A stretch of DNA of 35,394 nt, from the NCBI GenBank assembly GCA_003242605.1, contig QGUZ01000015.1, positions 1-35,394 on the forward strand, in the 5' to 3' direction. This DNA is from Actinomycetota bacterium (GTDB lineage: Bacteria > Actinomycetota > Actinomycetes > Streptosporangiales > Streptosporangiaceae). Under the pieces are notes generated by a model that saw only the letters and a program-made list of their open reading frames with translations, made no database searches and had not been told where the DNA came from. The position numbers and the translations under genes were made by a program. Numbering within the stretch: position 1 is the first letter of the stretch; every line of letters starts with the position of its first letter. Positions 8,793 through 16,564 of the stretch are shown in pieces.

Positions 8793-10217
8793 GTGTCCTT
8801 TCGCAGGGCGTTCCACTCGGTGTCCCGTTCGGGGTTGTCCCGTTGGGCGTTCCACCCGGCGCCCCGCGCCGGAGCCGGGGAGCCGTCGCGGCGGGGCGTG
8901 TTCCCGGCCGCGTTCGTCGGCACGTCGCTGGAGTGGTACGCCGACCACGTGTTCGCGGTGGCCACGGCGCTGGTGTTCGGCGAGCTGTTCTTCCCGCGCT
9001 TCGACGCGGTCGCCACCGCCCTGGCGACCTTCGCCACCTTCGCCGCCGGGTTCCTCGCCCGCCCGCTCGGCGCGGCGCTGGTCGGCCGGTTCGGCGACCG
9101 GGCCGGGCGCAAACCCATGATCATCCTCACCCTGATGCTCACCGGCGGCTCCACCTTCCTCATCGGCGTGCTGCCCACCTACGGTGCGATCGGGGTGGCC
9201 GCGCCGGTGCTGCTCGTGCTGCTGCGCGTGGTGCAGGGCCTCGGCGTCTCCGGCGAGTGGGGCGGCGCGGTGCTCATCGCCACCGAGCACGCCCCGCCCG
9301 GCCGGCGCGCGCTGTGGGGGTCGTTCGCCCAGTTCGGCTGGCCGATCGGCGTGCTCACCTCCAACCTGGCGTTCCTCGCCGCCGCCCTGCTCCCCGAGGA
9401 CGACTTCCTCGCCTACGGCTGGCGCGTGCCGTTCCTGCTCAGCGCCGTGCTGATCGTGCTCGGCTTCCGCGCCCGGCTGCGCCTGCCGGAGTCCCCCGAG
9501 TTCACCCGGCTGCGCCGTACCGGCGGGATCAGCCCCGCGCCGCTGCGCGAGCTGCTGCGCGGCCACCGGCGCACCCTCGTGCTCGGCGCGATCGCCGCCA
9601 CGGCCCCGCCCGCGTTCGGCCACCTGGTCACCGTCTACCTGCTCGGCCACGGCACCCGGCAGGCCGGGTTCGAGCGGGGCACGCTGCTCGCGCTCATCCT
9701 GCTGTCCACACCGCTGTGGGCCGCGGCGATCCTCGGCGCCGCGCGCCTCGCCGACCGCATCGGGCCCCGTACCGTGTACCTGGCGGGCTCGGCGTGCGCG
9801 ATGCTGTGGCCGGTCCCGATGGTCACGCTCATCGACACCGGCCGGCTCGGCCCGGCGATCGCCGCCTTCGGCGTGGCCGCGATCGTCCAGGGCGTGCCCG
9901 CGGGCGCGCTCGGCGCGCTGTTCGCCGGCATGTTCCCGGCCCGGGTGCGGTACGGCGGCATCTCGCTCGCCTACGCCGCCGGCGGCGTGATCGGCGGGGC
10001 GGTGACCCCGTTCGTCGGCTCGGCGCTCACCCTCGCCTCCGGCTCGGCCACCCCGGTCGCGGTGTACGTCGCCGGGCTCGCCGCCGCCTCGCTCGCGGCC
10101 GTGGTCGCCGTGCGCGCGGCGGCCGGCGAGGCGGGGCCCGGCCCGGGCGCGCCGCTGCCGGACGCGGGCGGGCCGCTGCGGGCGCTGCTCCGCCTCCGCG
10201 AACGCGGCCAAGCGTGA
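8793..10217 (+). CDS. MFS transporter, metabolite:H+ symporter (MHS) type
   Basis: Integral membrane protein of 474 residues with about 12 hydrophobic segments. The loop between helices 2 and 3 reads GRFGDRAGRKPMI, the hallmark of the MHS branch (ShiA, ProP, KgtP-like). GVSGEWGGAVLIATEH in helix 5 and the RVPFLLSAV and RLRLPESPEF regions are also typical. It likely imports a carboxylate, betaine or similar solute with protons; the substrate is not identifiable. The GTG start at 8793 follows AAAGGGGAG; the longer reading from 8712 adds a basic stretch unlike the family. Within the first 40 codons a GGCGTTCCAC-type segment and GTCCCGTT each occur twice. A terminator-like hairpin follows the gene. 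Confidence 0.85.
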   Translation: MSFRRAFHSVSRSGLSRWAFHPAPRAGAGEPSRRGVFPAAFVGTSLEWYADHVFAVATALVFGELFFPRFDAVATALATFATFAAGFLARPLGAALVGRFGDRAGRKPMIILTLMLTGGSTFLIGVLPTYGAIGVAAPVLLVLLRVVQGLGVSGEWGGAVLIATEHAPPGRRALWGSFAQFGWPIGVLTSNLAFLAAALLPEDDFLAYGWRVPFLLSAVLIVLGFRARLRLPESPEFTRLRRTGGISPAPLRELLRGHRRTLVLGAIAATAPPAFGHLVTVYLLGHGTRQAGFERGTLLALILLSTPLWAAAILGAARLADRIGPRTVYLAGSACAMLWPVPMVTLIDTGRLGPAIAAFGVAAIVQGVPAGALGALFAGMFPARVRYGGISLAYAAGGVIGGAVTPFVGSALTLASGSATPVAVYVAGLAAASLAAVVAVRAAAGEAGPGPGAPLPDAGGPLRALLRLRERGQA

Positions 10218-10259
10218 CAAACCGGACGCTCTGCGCACTGTAGTACGCTGGCTGCAACC

Positions 10260-10286
10260 GGCCCGGCGGGCCGGCCGGGCCCTTTT
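10260..10286 (+). terminator. Rho-independent terminator after the MFS gene
   Basis: GGCCCGGC (10260-10267) pairs perfectly with GCCGGGCC (10274-10281) around a 6-nt loop and is followed by CTTTT. It separates the MFS gene from the sensor kinase gene. Confidence 0.65.
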
Positions 10287-10310
10287 GATCAGGCAAGAGG
10301 TGGCAGCGAG

Positions 10311-11966
10311 GTGGTTTCCTTCGTCGGCGCCGCCCCGCCGCCAGGCGCCTTGGACGAGGCCGCGGTCAAGGCGCTGCTGGACGTCTCCGGCGGGGGGCTG
10401 GCGGTGCTGGACGAGGCGGGCCGGTTCACCCTGCTCAACCCCGCGGCCGCGCGCATCCTGGACCGCCCGGCAGAGGAGCTGCTCGGGCGGAAGAGCCCCT
10501 TCGAGCTGTCCACGCCCCTCGACGGCGGCCACGTCTCCTGGCCCGCCCGCGACGGACGCACCCGTGAGCTCGAGTACCGCATCTCCCCGATCCCGGGCAC
10601 CGGGTACGCGGTGTGGTTCAGCGACGTCACCGACGCGCTGGAGCAGCAGGAGCGGCTGACCGCGATCGTGCGGGCGGCCTCCAGCGTCGCCGACCTCTAC
10701 TCGCTGCGGGCGACCCTCGACGCCGTCGCCCGCGAGGTGGTGATGACGCGGAACATCTCGGCCGTGCAGATCCTCGCCCTCGACGACCCCGAGGGCGAGC
10801 TGCGGGTGCTCGGCATGGCCGGGTTCGGCGACGCCCGGGACTTCACCGAGCGCCTCGCCGCCTGCCGGCGCCGGGGCGCCAAGGTGCGGTTCCTCGACGC
10901 CTACCGCACCCGCCGCCCGATCGTGGTGCCGCACCGCAAGCCGGCGATCATGGCCGACCCGCGCTGGGAGCCGCTGCACAAGATCATGGACTACCCGGAC
11001 TGGGACTGCTTCGTGTCGATGCCGCTGCTGGTCCGGGGCCGCGCGGTCGGCGTGATGAACGCCTACTACCTGCCCGGCAAGGACCCCGGGCCCGGCTCGC
11101 TCGCCTTCCTGGAGGCGATGGCCGGGCACGCCGCCGTGGCGATCGACACCGCCGCGCTGCTGGCGGACATGCGCTCGCACGAGCGCCGCCGCCTCGCCCG
11201 GGACCTGCACGACTCGGTGGTGCAGCAGCTGTTCTCGATGCGGATGCAGGCCAAGGCGCTGCGCGCCCAGCTGGAGCGGCCCGACCCGGACCTGGCGAGC
11301 ATCGGCCGCGGCGCCGAGGAGCTCGCCCGGCTCAGCCAGAGCGCGCTGGCGGACCTGCGCGGGCTCGTCTACGAGCTGCGCCCGCTCGACCTCGCCGAGC
11401 ACGGCCTGATCGACGCGGTGCGGGCGCACGCCGAGAACCTGCGGGCGCGCACCGGCCTGGAGATCGACATCCAGGTGCCGGAGGGCCTGCGCATCGACGC
11501 CGGGATCGACGAGCAGGAGGACCTCTACCGCATCATCCAGGAGGCCTTGCACAACGTGGTGAAGCACGCCAACGCCACCGAGGTGGTGATCCGCTTCGAC
11601 CCGCTGTCCGAGGTCGCCCCGGGCGGATGGGCCGCGGGGGGCGGACGCCGGGGTGGCCCGGGCGCGCGGAACAATGGTCTGGTGGTCGAGATCTCCGACA
11701 ACGGCTGCGGCCGCGGCCGCCGCTCGGGCGGGGGCGACGCCGAGCCCGGCAGGCGCTCGCTCGGCCTGGTGTCGATGCGGGAGCGCGCGCAGCGCTGGGG
11801 CGGCCGCGTGGCGGCGGGGCCGCGTCCCACCGGCGGCTGGACGGTCGCCGTGACGCTCCCGCACCTGCGCACGTCGCTGCCGGGGCCGGAGGACGAGCTG
11901 GAGGCCGACCCCGCGGATCCGGCGGGGGAGGACGCGACGGTAAAGGAAGCGGAGAGCGCGCGTTGA
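10311..11966 (+). CDS. NarL-type sensor histidine kinase with PAS and GAF domains
   Basis: Cytoplasmic two-component kinase of 551 residues. A PAS-like module (about 15-105) and a GAF domain (about 120-280) precede a HisKA_3 dimerisation domain with phosphoacceptor H300 in RDLHDSVVQQL. The HATPase domain contains an N box (IIQEALHNVVKHAN), DNGCG and the glycine lid GLVSMRERA. An Arg/Gly-rich insert of about 20 residues separates the N box from the DNGCG motif. No transmembrane helix is visible, so the signal is sensed inside the cell, perhaps a redox cue or small ligand bound by GAF. The start is a GTG after a purine-rich AGAGGTGGCAGCGAG. Its TGA overlaps the response regulator start, so the two are co-translated. 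Confidence 0.9.
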   Translation: MVSFVGAAPPPGALDEAAVKALLDVSGGGLAVLDEAGRFTLLNPAAARILDRPAEELLGRKSPFELSTPLDGGHVSWPARDGRTRELEYRISPIPGTGYAVWFSDVTDALEQQERLTAIVRAASSVADLYSLRATLDAVAREVVMTRNISAVQILALDDPEGELRVLGMAGFGDARDFTERLAACRRRGAKVRFLDAYRTRRPIVVPHRKPAIMADPRWEPLHKIMDYPDWDCFVSMPLLVRGRAVGVMNAYYLPGKDPGPGSLAFLEAMAGHAAVAIDTAALLADMRSHERRRLARDLHDSVVQQLFSMRMQAKALRAQLERPDPDLASIGRGAEELARLSQSALADLRGLVYELRPLDLAEHGLIDAVRAHAENLRARTGLEIDIQVPEGLRIDAGIDEQEDLYRIIQEALHNVVKHANATEVVIRFDPLSEVAPGGWAAGGGRRGGPGARNNGLVVEISDNGCGRGRRSGGGDAEPGRRSLGLVSMRERAQRWGGRVAAGPRPTGGWTVAVTLPHLRTSLPGPEDELEADPADPAGEDATVKEAESAR

Positions 11967-12643
11967 CCGGAAAAGACGGCCTGCCCGAGGTCATCCGGGT
12001 GATGATCGTCGACGATCACGCGATCGTGCGGCGCGGCCTGCAGGCGTACGTCGACACCGTGCCCACCCTCGAGGTGGTGGGCGAGGCGAGCGACGGCCAG
12101 CAGGCGCTCGCCCGGCTGCGGCAGTGGCAGACGATGGGCGAACCCCTGCCCGACGTGGTGCTGATGGACCTGCAGATGCCGCGCATGGGCGGGGTCGAGG
12201 CGACCGGCGCGATCGTCCAGTCCTACCCCGAGGTGAAGGTCGTGGTGCTCACCAGCTTCGGGGAGGCCGAGCGGGTGCACGCGGCCCTCGCGGCCGGGGC
12301 CGCCGGATACCTGCTCAAGGACGCCGACCCCGACGAGGTGGTCACCGCGATCCGGGCCGCCGCCGCGGGCGAGGTGCACCTGGACTCGGCGGTCGCCCGC
12401 CAGCTCACCCGGCGCATGGTCTCCCCGAACGTGGGCCTGTCCGCGCTCACCGCGCGGGAGCGGGAGATCCTCACCCTGGTCGCGCAGGGCTTCTCCAACC
12501 GGGAGATCGCCGCGCGCCTGGCGATCAGCGAGCGCACCGCGCGCACCCACGTGAGCAACGTGCTGAGCAAGCTCCAGCTGTCCTCCCGCACCCAGGCCGC
12601 CCTGCTCGCGATCAAGGAGGGCCTGATCCCGCCGCCGGGCTGA
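11963..12643 (+). CDS. NarL/LuxR family response regulator
   Basis: Transcription factor of 226 residues paired with the kinase just upstream. The receiver domain shows the acidic pocket (VDDH), phosphorylated D69 in MDLQMP, Thr/Ser in VLTSF and Lys in LLKDA. The C-terminal LuxR helix-turn-helix is LTAREREILTLVAQGFSNREIA followed by SERTARTHVSNVLSKL. The start is a TTG whose TTGA overlaps the kinase stop, with GGAGAG nearby. Target genes are unknown; the short repeats immediately downstream are possible binding sites but this is untested. Confidence 0.92.
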   Translation: MTGKDGLPEVIRVMIVDDHAIVRRGLQAYVDTVPTLEVVGEASDGQQALARLRQWQTMGEPLPDVVLMDLQMPRMGGVEATGAIVQSYPEVKVVVLTSFGEAERVHAALAAGAAGYLLKDADPDEVVTAIRAAAAGEVHLDSAVARQLTRRMVSPNVGLSALTAREREILTLVAQGFSNREIAARLAISERTARTHVSNVLSKLQLSSRTQAALLAIKEGLIPPPG

Positions 12644-12690
12644 TCGGGTGCGGCGGATCCGATCGGCTGCACCTGATCGGGTGCGACGGA
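12642..12690. repeat. Three short direct repeats of GATCGGSTGC type
   Basis: GATCGGGTGCGGCGG (12642), GATCGGCTGCAC (12661) and GATCGGGTGCGACGGA (12675) follow the response regulator stop. The first and third share GATCGGGTGCG and are 33 bp apart, about three helical turns. They could be regulator binding sites or simple local duplication. Confidence 0.5.
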
Positions 12691-12819
12691 TGACGTAGCG
12701 GCGACCGGTACGGATGGTCGCCTCTTGGGTGACATCGGGACGATTCGGCCGGGCGGCCGGAGGCCTAGGGTGGTGCACCGGCGCTGCCATGGTCCTACGG
12801 CGTGGCCGCGCCTCCCGGG

Positions 12820-12848
12820 TCCCCCGGGTGTCTCGGGTGCCCGGGGGA
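12820..12848. repeat. Strong inverted repeat upstream of the hydrolase gene
   Basis: TCCCCCGGG (12820-12828) and CCCGGGGGA (12840-12848) pair perfectly around an 11-nt loop, with further CCCGGG blocks on both sides. There is no T-tract. It may be a structured 5' leader or an actinobacterial terminator for the two-component transcript. The 292-bp gap (12644-12935) also contains a TAGGGT -10-like box near 12766. Confidence 0.55.
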
Positions 12849-12935
12849 GCCCCGGGACCACGGCCGCGGACCGCCGGCCCCGGGGCCGACGAGTTGCCGA
12901 CGAGGAGCCGTCCTGGCGGAAGTGAGCGGATCGAG

Positions 12936-13643
12936 TTGAGTACGTTCGTCCTGGTGCACGGGGCCTGGCACGGCGGCTGGTGCTGGGATCGGGTCACCCC
13001 CCACCTGCGGGCCGCGGGCCACGAGGTGCACACGCCGACCCTGACCGGGCTGTCCGAGCGCGCCCACCTGCTGTCCCCGATGGTGGGGCTGGACACCCAC
13101 ATCGAGGACGTGGTGCGGGTGCTGGACACGCTCGGGCTGTCCGACGTGATCCTGGTCGGGCACAGCTACGCCGGCCAGGTGATCACCGGGGTCGCGGACC
13201 GCCGCCCCGACGCCGTCGCCAAGCGCGTCTACCTGGACGCCTTCGTCGGCGACGACGGCGACGCGGCGCGCGAGCTGCTGCCCGAGCAGGTGGCGCACCA
13301 CTGGGCCGAGTCGGCCCGGGAGCGCGGCTTCGGCTGGCTGGTGCCGGTCCGCTCGCTGCAGGTGCTCGGCGTGACCGAGCAGGCCGACGTGGACTGGCTC
13401 GGCCCGCGGCTCACCCCCCACCCGTGGAAGACCTACACCGACCGGCTCCGCCTCACCGGCGCGGTCGACCGGGTGCCGGCCGCGTTCATCGAGTGCGTGA
13501 GCTGGATGCGGGTGTTCCAGCGGCACGCCGACCGGGCGCGCGAGCGCGGCTGGCCGGTGTACGAGCTGGAGACCGGGCACGAGGCGATGGTCACCGCCCC
13601 GGCCGAGCTCGCCCGGCTGCTGCTGAAGATCGCCGAGTCCTGA
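12936..13643 (+). CDS. Alpha/beta-fold hydrolase (methylesterase/hydroxynitrile-lyase-like)
   Basis: Small soluble serine hydrolase of 235 residues. FVLVHGAWHGGWCW gives the oxyanion-hole strand, the nucleophile is S77 in GHSYAGQ, and the catalytic His is H215 in ETGHEAM. This compact form without signal peptide resembles plant-type MES/HNL-like esterases common in actinobacteria. The substrate is not determined; the muconolactone-isomerase-like gene 42 bp downstream hints at aromatic or lactone metabolism. The start is a TTG at 12936 because no ATG or GTG lies in frame near the first strand; the upstream purine run is modest, so expression level or start could differ. Confidence 0.8.
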   Translation: MSTFVLVHGAWHGGWCWDRVTPHLRAAGHEVHTPTLTGLSERAHLLSPMVGLDTHIEDVVRVLDTLGLSDVILVGHSYAGQVITGVADRRPDAVAKRVYLDAFVGDDGDAARELLPEQVAHHWAESARERGFGWLVPVRSLQVLGVTEQADVDWLGPRLTPHPWKTYTDRLRLTGAVDRVPAAFIECVSWMRVFQRHADRARERGWPVYELETGHEAMVTAPAELARLLLKIAES

Positions 13644-13685
13644 CCGGCCGTACCGTCGACCGCCCTGCGATCACCGGGAGAGCAC

Positions 13686-13967
13686 GTGGAGTTCCTCGTC
13701 CGGACCGTGAACAACCTTCCCCCCGACACGCCGCCCGAGCGCCGGGAGGAGCTGCGCCGCGCCGAGCGCGCCCGCGCCAAGGAGCTGCGCGAGGCGGGCA
13801 TCCTCAAGCGGCTGTGGCGCGTGCCGGGCACGACCGGGACGGTGGGCCTGTACGAGGCGGCGGACGCGACCGAGCTGCACGAGGCGCTGGCGTCGCTGCC
13901 GATGTTCCCGTGGATGACGATCACGGTGGAGCCGCTGGCCACCCACCCGCAGGAGCGGGACGCCTAG
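13686..13967 (+). CDS. Muconolactone delta-isomerase-like protein
   Basis: Ferredoxin-like-fold protein of 93 residues, the normal length for CatC. It begins MEFLVRTVNNLP, has the conserved charged helix (ERAKELREAG type) and RLWRVPG, and ends with FPWMTITVEPLATHP. CatC converts muconolactone to 3-oxoadipate enol-lactone in the beta-ketoadipate pathway. No catA or catB is nearby, so this may be a stand-alone family member with another role. The start is a GTG at 13686 preceded by GGGAGAGC. It probably shares a transcript with the alpha/beta hydrolase. Confidence 0.8.
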   Translation: MEFLVRTVNNLPPDTPPERREELRRAERARAKELREAGILKRLWRVPGTTGTVGLYEAADATELHEALASLPMFPWMTITVEPLATHPQERDA

Positions 13968-15010
13968 CCGTACGGCCGGGCCGCCCCTCGCCCTAGGGCG
14001 CGATCGTGACCACGACCCGGGTGTCGCGATGGCCGCTTTCGTGGGGGCCCGCCATGGTGACCGCGTCACCGGCCCGGGTGCCCGCCGTCCGCCGGGGCGG
14101 TGCGGGTGCCCGCCGGGATCGGGCCCGCGCCGTGGTCGCCACGCTGTGCCGACGATGCCCGCCGGGCGGCGGCCGGCCGTTCTCGCCTCAGGTCGTGGTG
14201 GCAGGCACGGGCCGCCCGGTGGCGTGCGTGGCCGCGATCGGCCTGTTCGCGGCCGTTCGGGGCCCGCTCAGGCGAACGCCCCGCGCCGAGGCGCGCCCGA
14301 CGGTCGTCGCGGTCACGGATGCCGGGCGTTCTCCGCGTGCCCGCGGCCGCGTTCGATCCGATCGGCCTCGCCGTCGCCGGCGTGGGCGCGCTCAGGGCGG
14401 GTTCGGCCGCTGGCCAGGCCTGCCGGACGGGGTTCGGGAAGCGGCGCCACCGGCTCACCTGCCGCGGATGGCAGATCCGGTGCCGCGGGGCGATGCCCGC
14501 GGTCCCGGCACGGCCGAGCGCACCGCCCGGTTCCACCAGGAGCGCGGCGGCCGTGCCGCCGATCGCGGCCCCGGGCCGCGTATGCCCGCCGTGGCCACCG
14601 GAACCCGCTCGCGCGCGGAACACCAGGCTCACCCGCCCGGCCCGCGCGTAACCGCCGGTCATGCCGGGCCGCGTCGGCCGGGTGTGCGCGACACCTGGCC
14701 GGAACGTGGAAGACGGCCGCGACCGGCCGGCACGAGGCGCCTCCACCCCGCACGGAAATCGGGCCGGCGAGGCGGCGAAACCGCACGCCCGGGTGCACGG
14801 AAGAGCCCGGATGCGCCCCGCTCGCGGGAAATGATGCGCATCCACGACGGTCTTCGTTATTGTTTTGTAATCATAGATTCGGGCGTGCCCGGTGCCGGGA
14901 CCCGCCGATCGGCACGACCCTGGTCGGCGGGCGGCCCGGTGCCCGTCCGCGTGCCCGCCGCGCCCGGCGCGTGCGGCGGGGTGGCGCATCAACCGACCGG
15001 CGGAAGGTGG
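13968..15010. other. Gene-poor stretch with possible decayed minus-strand coding remnants
   Basis: No ORF here shows a recognisable domain, although long stop-free frames exist on both strands, as expected in very G+C-rich DNA. On the minus strand a segment ending at a TAG at about 13993 reads like a protein C-terminus (DAVTMAGPHESGH, then RVVVTIAP), but stops and frame changes interrupt it upstream. A notable A+T-rich island at 14850-14880 contains TGTAAT and TAGATT (14874-14879), the best promoter candidate for the micro-ORFs that follow. Confidence 0.45.
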
Positions 15011-15199
15011 GTGAAAAAGCTCACTTTTGAGACGTTTGTCCGTTATTTCGGCCGGATTCTGGCAGGGTTGGACACCGTGTCGGAGTCCCCGCCGGGGCGT
15101 GCCGATGAGACCATTGGCGGGACGGTGTTCCCGGGACTCGGACCGGGAAATCCGGATGACGAGCGCTGGCCCGTTGCGAGAGACGGTGAGGCAGGATGA
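15011..15199 (+). CDS. Small hypothetical protein, 62 residues (micro-ORF 1)
   Basis: Not recognised. It begins GTG AAA AAG after GGAAGG and reads as an amphipathic, Lys/Phe-rich N-terminus (KKLTFETFVRYFGRILAGLD) followed by an acidic, Gly/Pro-rich tail without Cys. Its first 25 codons use ACT, TTT, CGT, TAT, ATT and TTG, rare elsewhere in this window, suggesting transfer or a special expression signal. Its stop overlaps the next ATG as ATGA. It could be a small secreted or RiPP-type peptide or a regulatory peptide; no modification enzyme is adjacent. Confidence 0.35.
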   Translation: MKKLTFETFVRYFGRILAGLDTVSESPPGRADETIGGTVFPGLGPGNPDDERWPVARDGEAG

Positions 15200-15312
15200 A
15201 GTGGGCAACCGATGCCTGCGCGCCGGTCGCCGCGCATCCGGCCCGGACGTCCGCGGCCACGCCGACCACCCTGCTGTCCCACTCGTTACGGAAAACAGGA
15301 CGACGCCGATGA
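15196..15312 (+). CDS. Small hypothetical protein, 38 residues (micro-ORF 2)
   Basis: Not recognised. The ATG overlaps the stop of micro-ORF 1 and its TGA overlaps the ATG of micro-ORF 3. It has GAGGCAGG just upstream as a ribosome site. The peptide starts MKWATDACAP, is Ala/Thr-rich in the middle and ends with RKTGRRR. With one Cys and a basic tail it could be a translational coupler with no independent function. The double ATGA junction is the main argument that it is translated. Confidence 0.3.
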   Translation: MKWATDACAPVAAHPARTSAATPTTLLSHSLRKTGRRR

Positions 15313-15551
15313 GTATTCAGTTGTGCGACCGTTGTGGCCGGGTTCCGGTGGTGCAGGAGCGCTCCGCCTACAGCGTCGAGCGCGCCAACCTGATCGTCCG
15401 CCACGGGTTCTGCACCTGCCCGCCGGTCGCGAAGGCCGAGCCCGAGCCCGCCGTGCGGAGCGGGAACGAGCCGGAGAACACCGGGCAGACCGCGCCTCAG
15501 CCCATCGTCACCGAGGCGCTGCAGAGCGTGGGGGCACAGCAGAGCGGCTGA
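15309..15551 (+). CDS. Small Cys-containing hypothetical protein, 80 residues (micro-ORF 3)
   Basis: Not assigned to a family. The N-terminal half carries CDRCG and CTC (four Cys within 37 residues), which could form a zinc knuckle or disulfides. The C-terminal half is Glu/Pro/Gln-rich and probably disordered. No signal peptide or membrane segment is seen. Codon use is less G+C-biased at the start (AGT ATT CAG TTG) than in flanking genes. ATG 15309 overlaps the stop of micro-ORF 2; the independent ribosome site is weak, supporting coupling. The following ABC exporter genes start 317 bp downstream. Confidence 0.55.
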   Translation: MSIQLCDRCGRVPVVQERSAYSVERANLIVRHGFCTCPPVAKAEPEPAVRSGNEPENTGQTAPQPIVTEALQSVGAQQSG

Positions 15552-15758
15552 TACGCCACCGGCGCAACGATCTTCGCATGCCCGGCCTTCCTACGCAACC
15601 GTCAGTCAGAGGACGTGTTGAGCCGGCGGGGCCGGCACCCCGCAGGCCGGGCCGTACCCGCGGTGGTGCGCCCAGCGGCGCCCCGCCGGGATCGGTCATG
15701 CGCTCTGTCATGCCCGCCGCAGGCGTTTTCGCGGACGGCCGGATGACGGGGCGCGATC

Positions 15759-15781
15759 TGTGACGTGTATTTGTGACGTGT
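15759..15781 (+). repeat. Direct repeat TGTGACGTGT upstream of the ABC operon
   Basis: TGTGACGTGT occurs at 15759-15768 and again at 15772-15781, start to start 13 bp, followed by a partial third TCGTGATGA. It lies 88-110 bp before the first ABC ATPase gene and is a candidate operator or activator site. The rest of the 317-bp gap 15552-15868 holds no visible gene. Confidence 0.5.
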
Positions 15782-15868
15782 TCGTGATGAACGCGTCCTC
15801 CGGCGCACACAAAGCCGATCTGGACTGGGAGTCGGACAGGGCCGTCAACGACTCCGCCGGAGGCGCGC

Positions 15869-16531
15869 ATGCCCGAGCCCGCGCTCGCCTGCCACGCCCT
15901 GCACTGCCGGGCGGGCGGCCGGGACCTGTTCACCGACCTCACGCTCCAGGTGCACGCCGGGGAACGGCTCGCCCTCATGGGGCCGTCCGGATCGGGCAAG
16001 ACCACGCTGCTCACCACCCTCGCCGGGCTGCTGCCGCCCGCCGGCGGCCAGGTGCTGGTCGGCGGCGTCCCGCTCGCCGAGAACCCCGGGCTGCGCCGCG
16101 AGATCGCCCTCGTGCTGCAGGCGTACGGCCTGCTCACCCTGCTCACCGCCGCGGAGAACATCGAGGTGGTGCTGCGCGCCGCCGGGCGTGACCCCCGCCG
16201 GGCGATCGCCGAGGCGGCCGAGCCGCTGGCGCGGCTGGGCCTCGCCGGCTACGCCGACCACCTCGTCGAGGAGCTGTCCGGCGGCCAGCAGCAGCGGGTC
16301 GCGGTCGCCCGCGCCCTCGCCCTGCGCCCCCGCGTGCTGCTCGCCGACGAGCCCACCGCGGAACAGGACGCCGCGCACCGGGCGCTCGTGCTCGACGAGC
16401 TCATGGCCGCCGCCGACCGCGGCGCCGCGCTGATCATCGCCACCCACGACCCGGAGGTGGCCGGACGCTGCGACCGGGTGATCGAGCTGCGCGCCGCCGT
16501 GCCCCGAGCCCAGGGCTCCCCGGCCCGGTGA
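15869..16531 (+). CDS. ABC transporter ATP-binding protein 1 (MacB/LolD-like)
   Basis: Cytoplasmic ATPase of 220 residues energising the FtsX-like permease downstream. All motifs are present: Walker A GPSGSGKT (38-45), Q-loop Q84, signature LSGGQQQR (136-143), Walker B VLLADE (156-161) and H-loop His193. The compact size and the H-loop ending THDPEVAGRCDRV place it with exporters that work on lipoproteins, peptides or antibiotics, not with importers. ATG 15869 follows GGAGG at 5-6 nt. Two different ATPase genes precede a single permease gene, so a heterodimeric ATPase is likely. Confidence 0.88.
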   Translation: MPEPALACHALHCRAGGRDLFTDLTLQVHAGERLALMGPSGSGKTTLLTTLAGLLPPAGGQVLVGGVPLAENPGLRREIALVLQAYGLLTLLTAAENIEVVLRAAGRDPRRAIAEAAEPLARLGLAGYADHLVEELSGGQQQRVAVARALALRPRVLLADEPTAEQDAAHRALVLDELMAAADRGAALIIATHDPEVAGRCDRVIELRAAVPRAQGSPAR

Positions 16532-16564
16532 GCCGGACCGGCACGCCACGGAGGTGACGGCACG

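Noticed and set aside
14066..15208. Long minus-strand ORF of 380 codons
   Set aside because: Arg/Ala/Gly-rich composition, no domain, and it runs opposite to the micro-ORF chain; stop-free frames of this size are expected by chance in very G+C-rich DNA.
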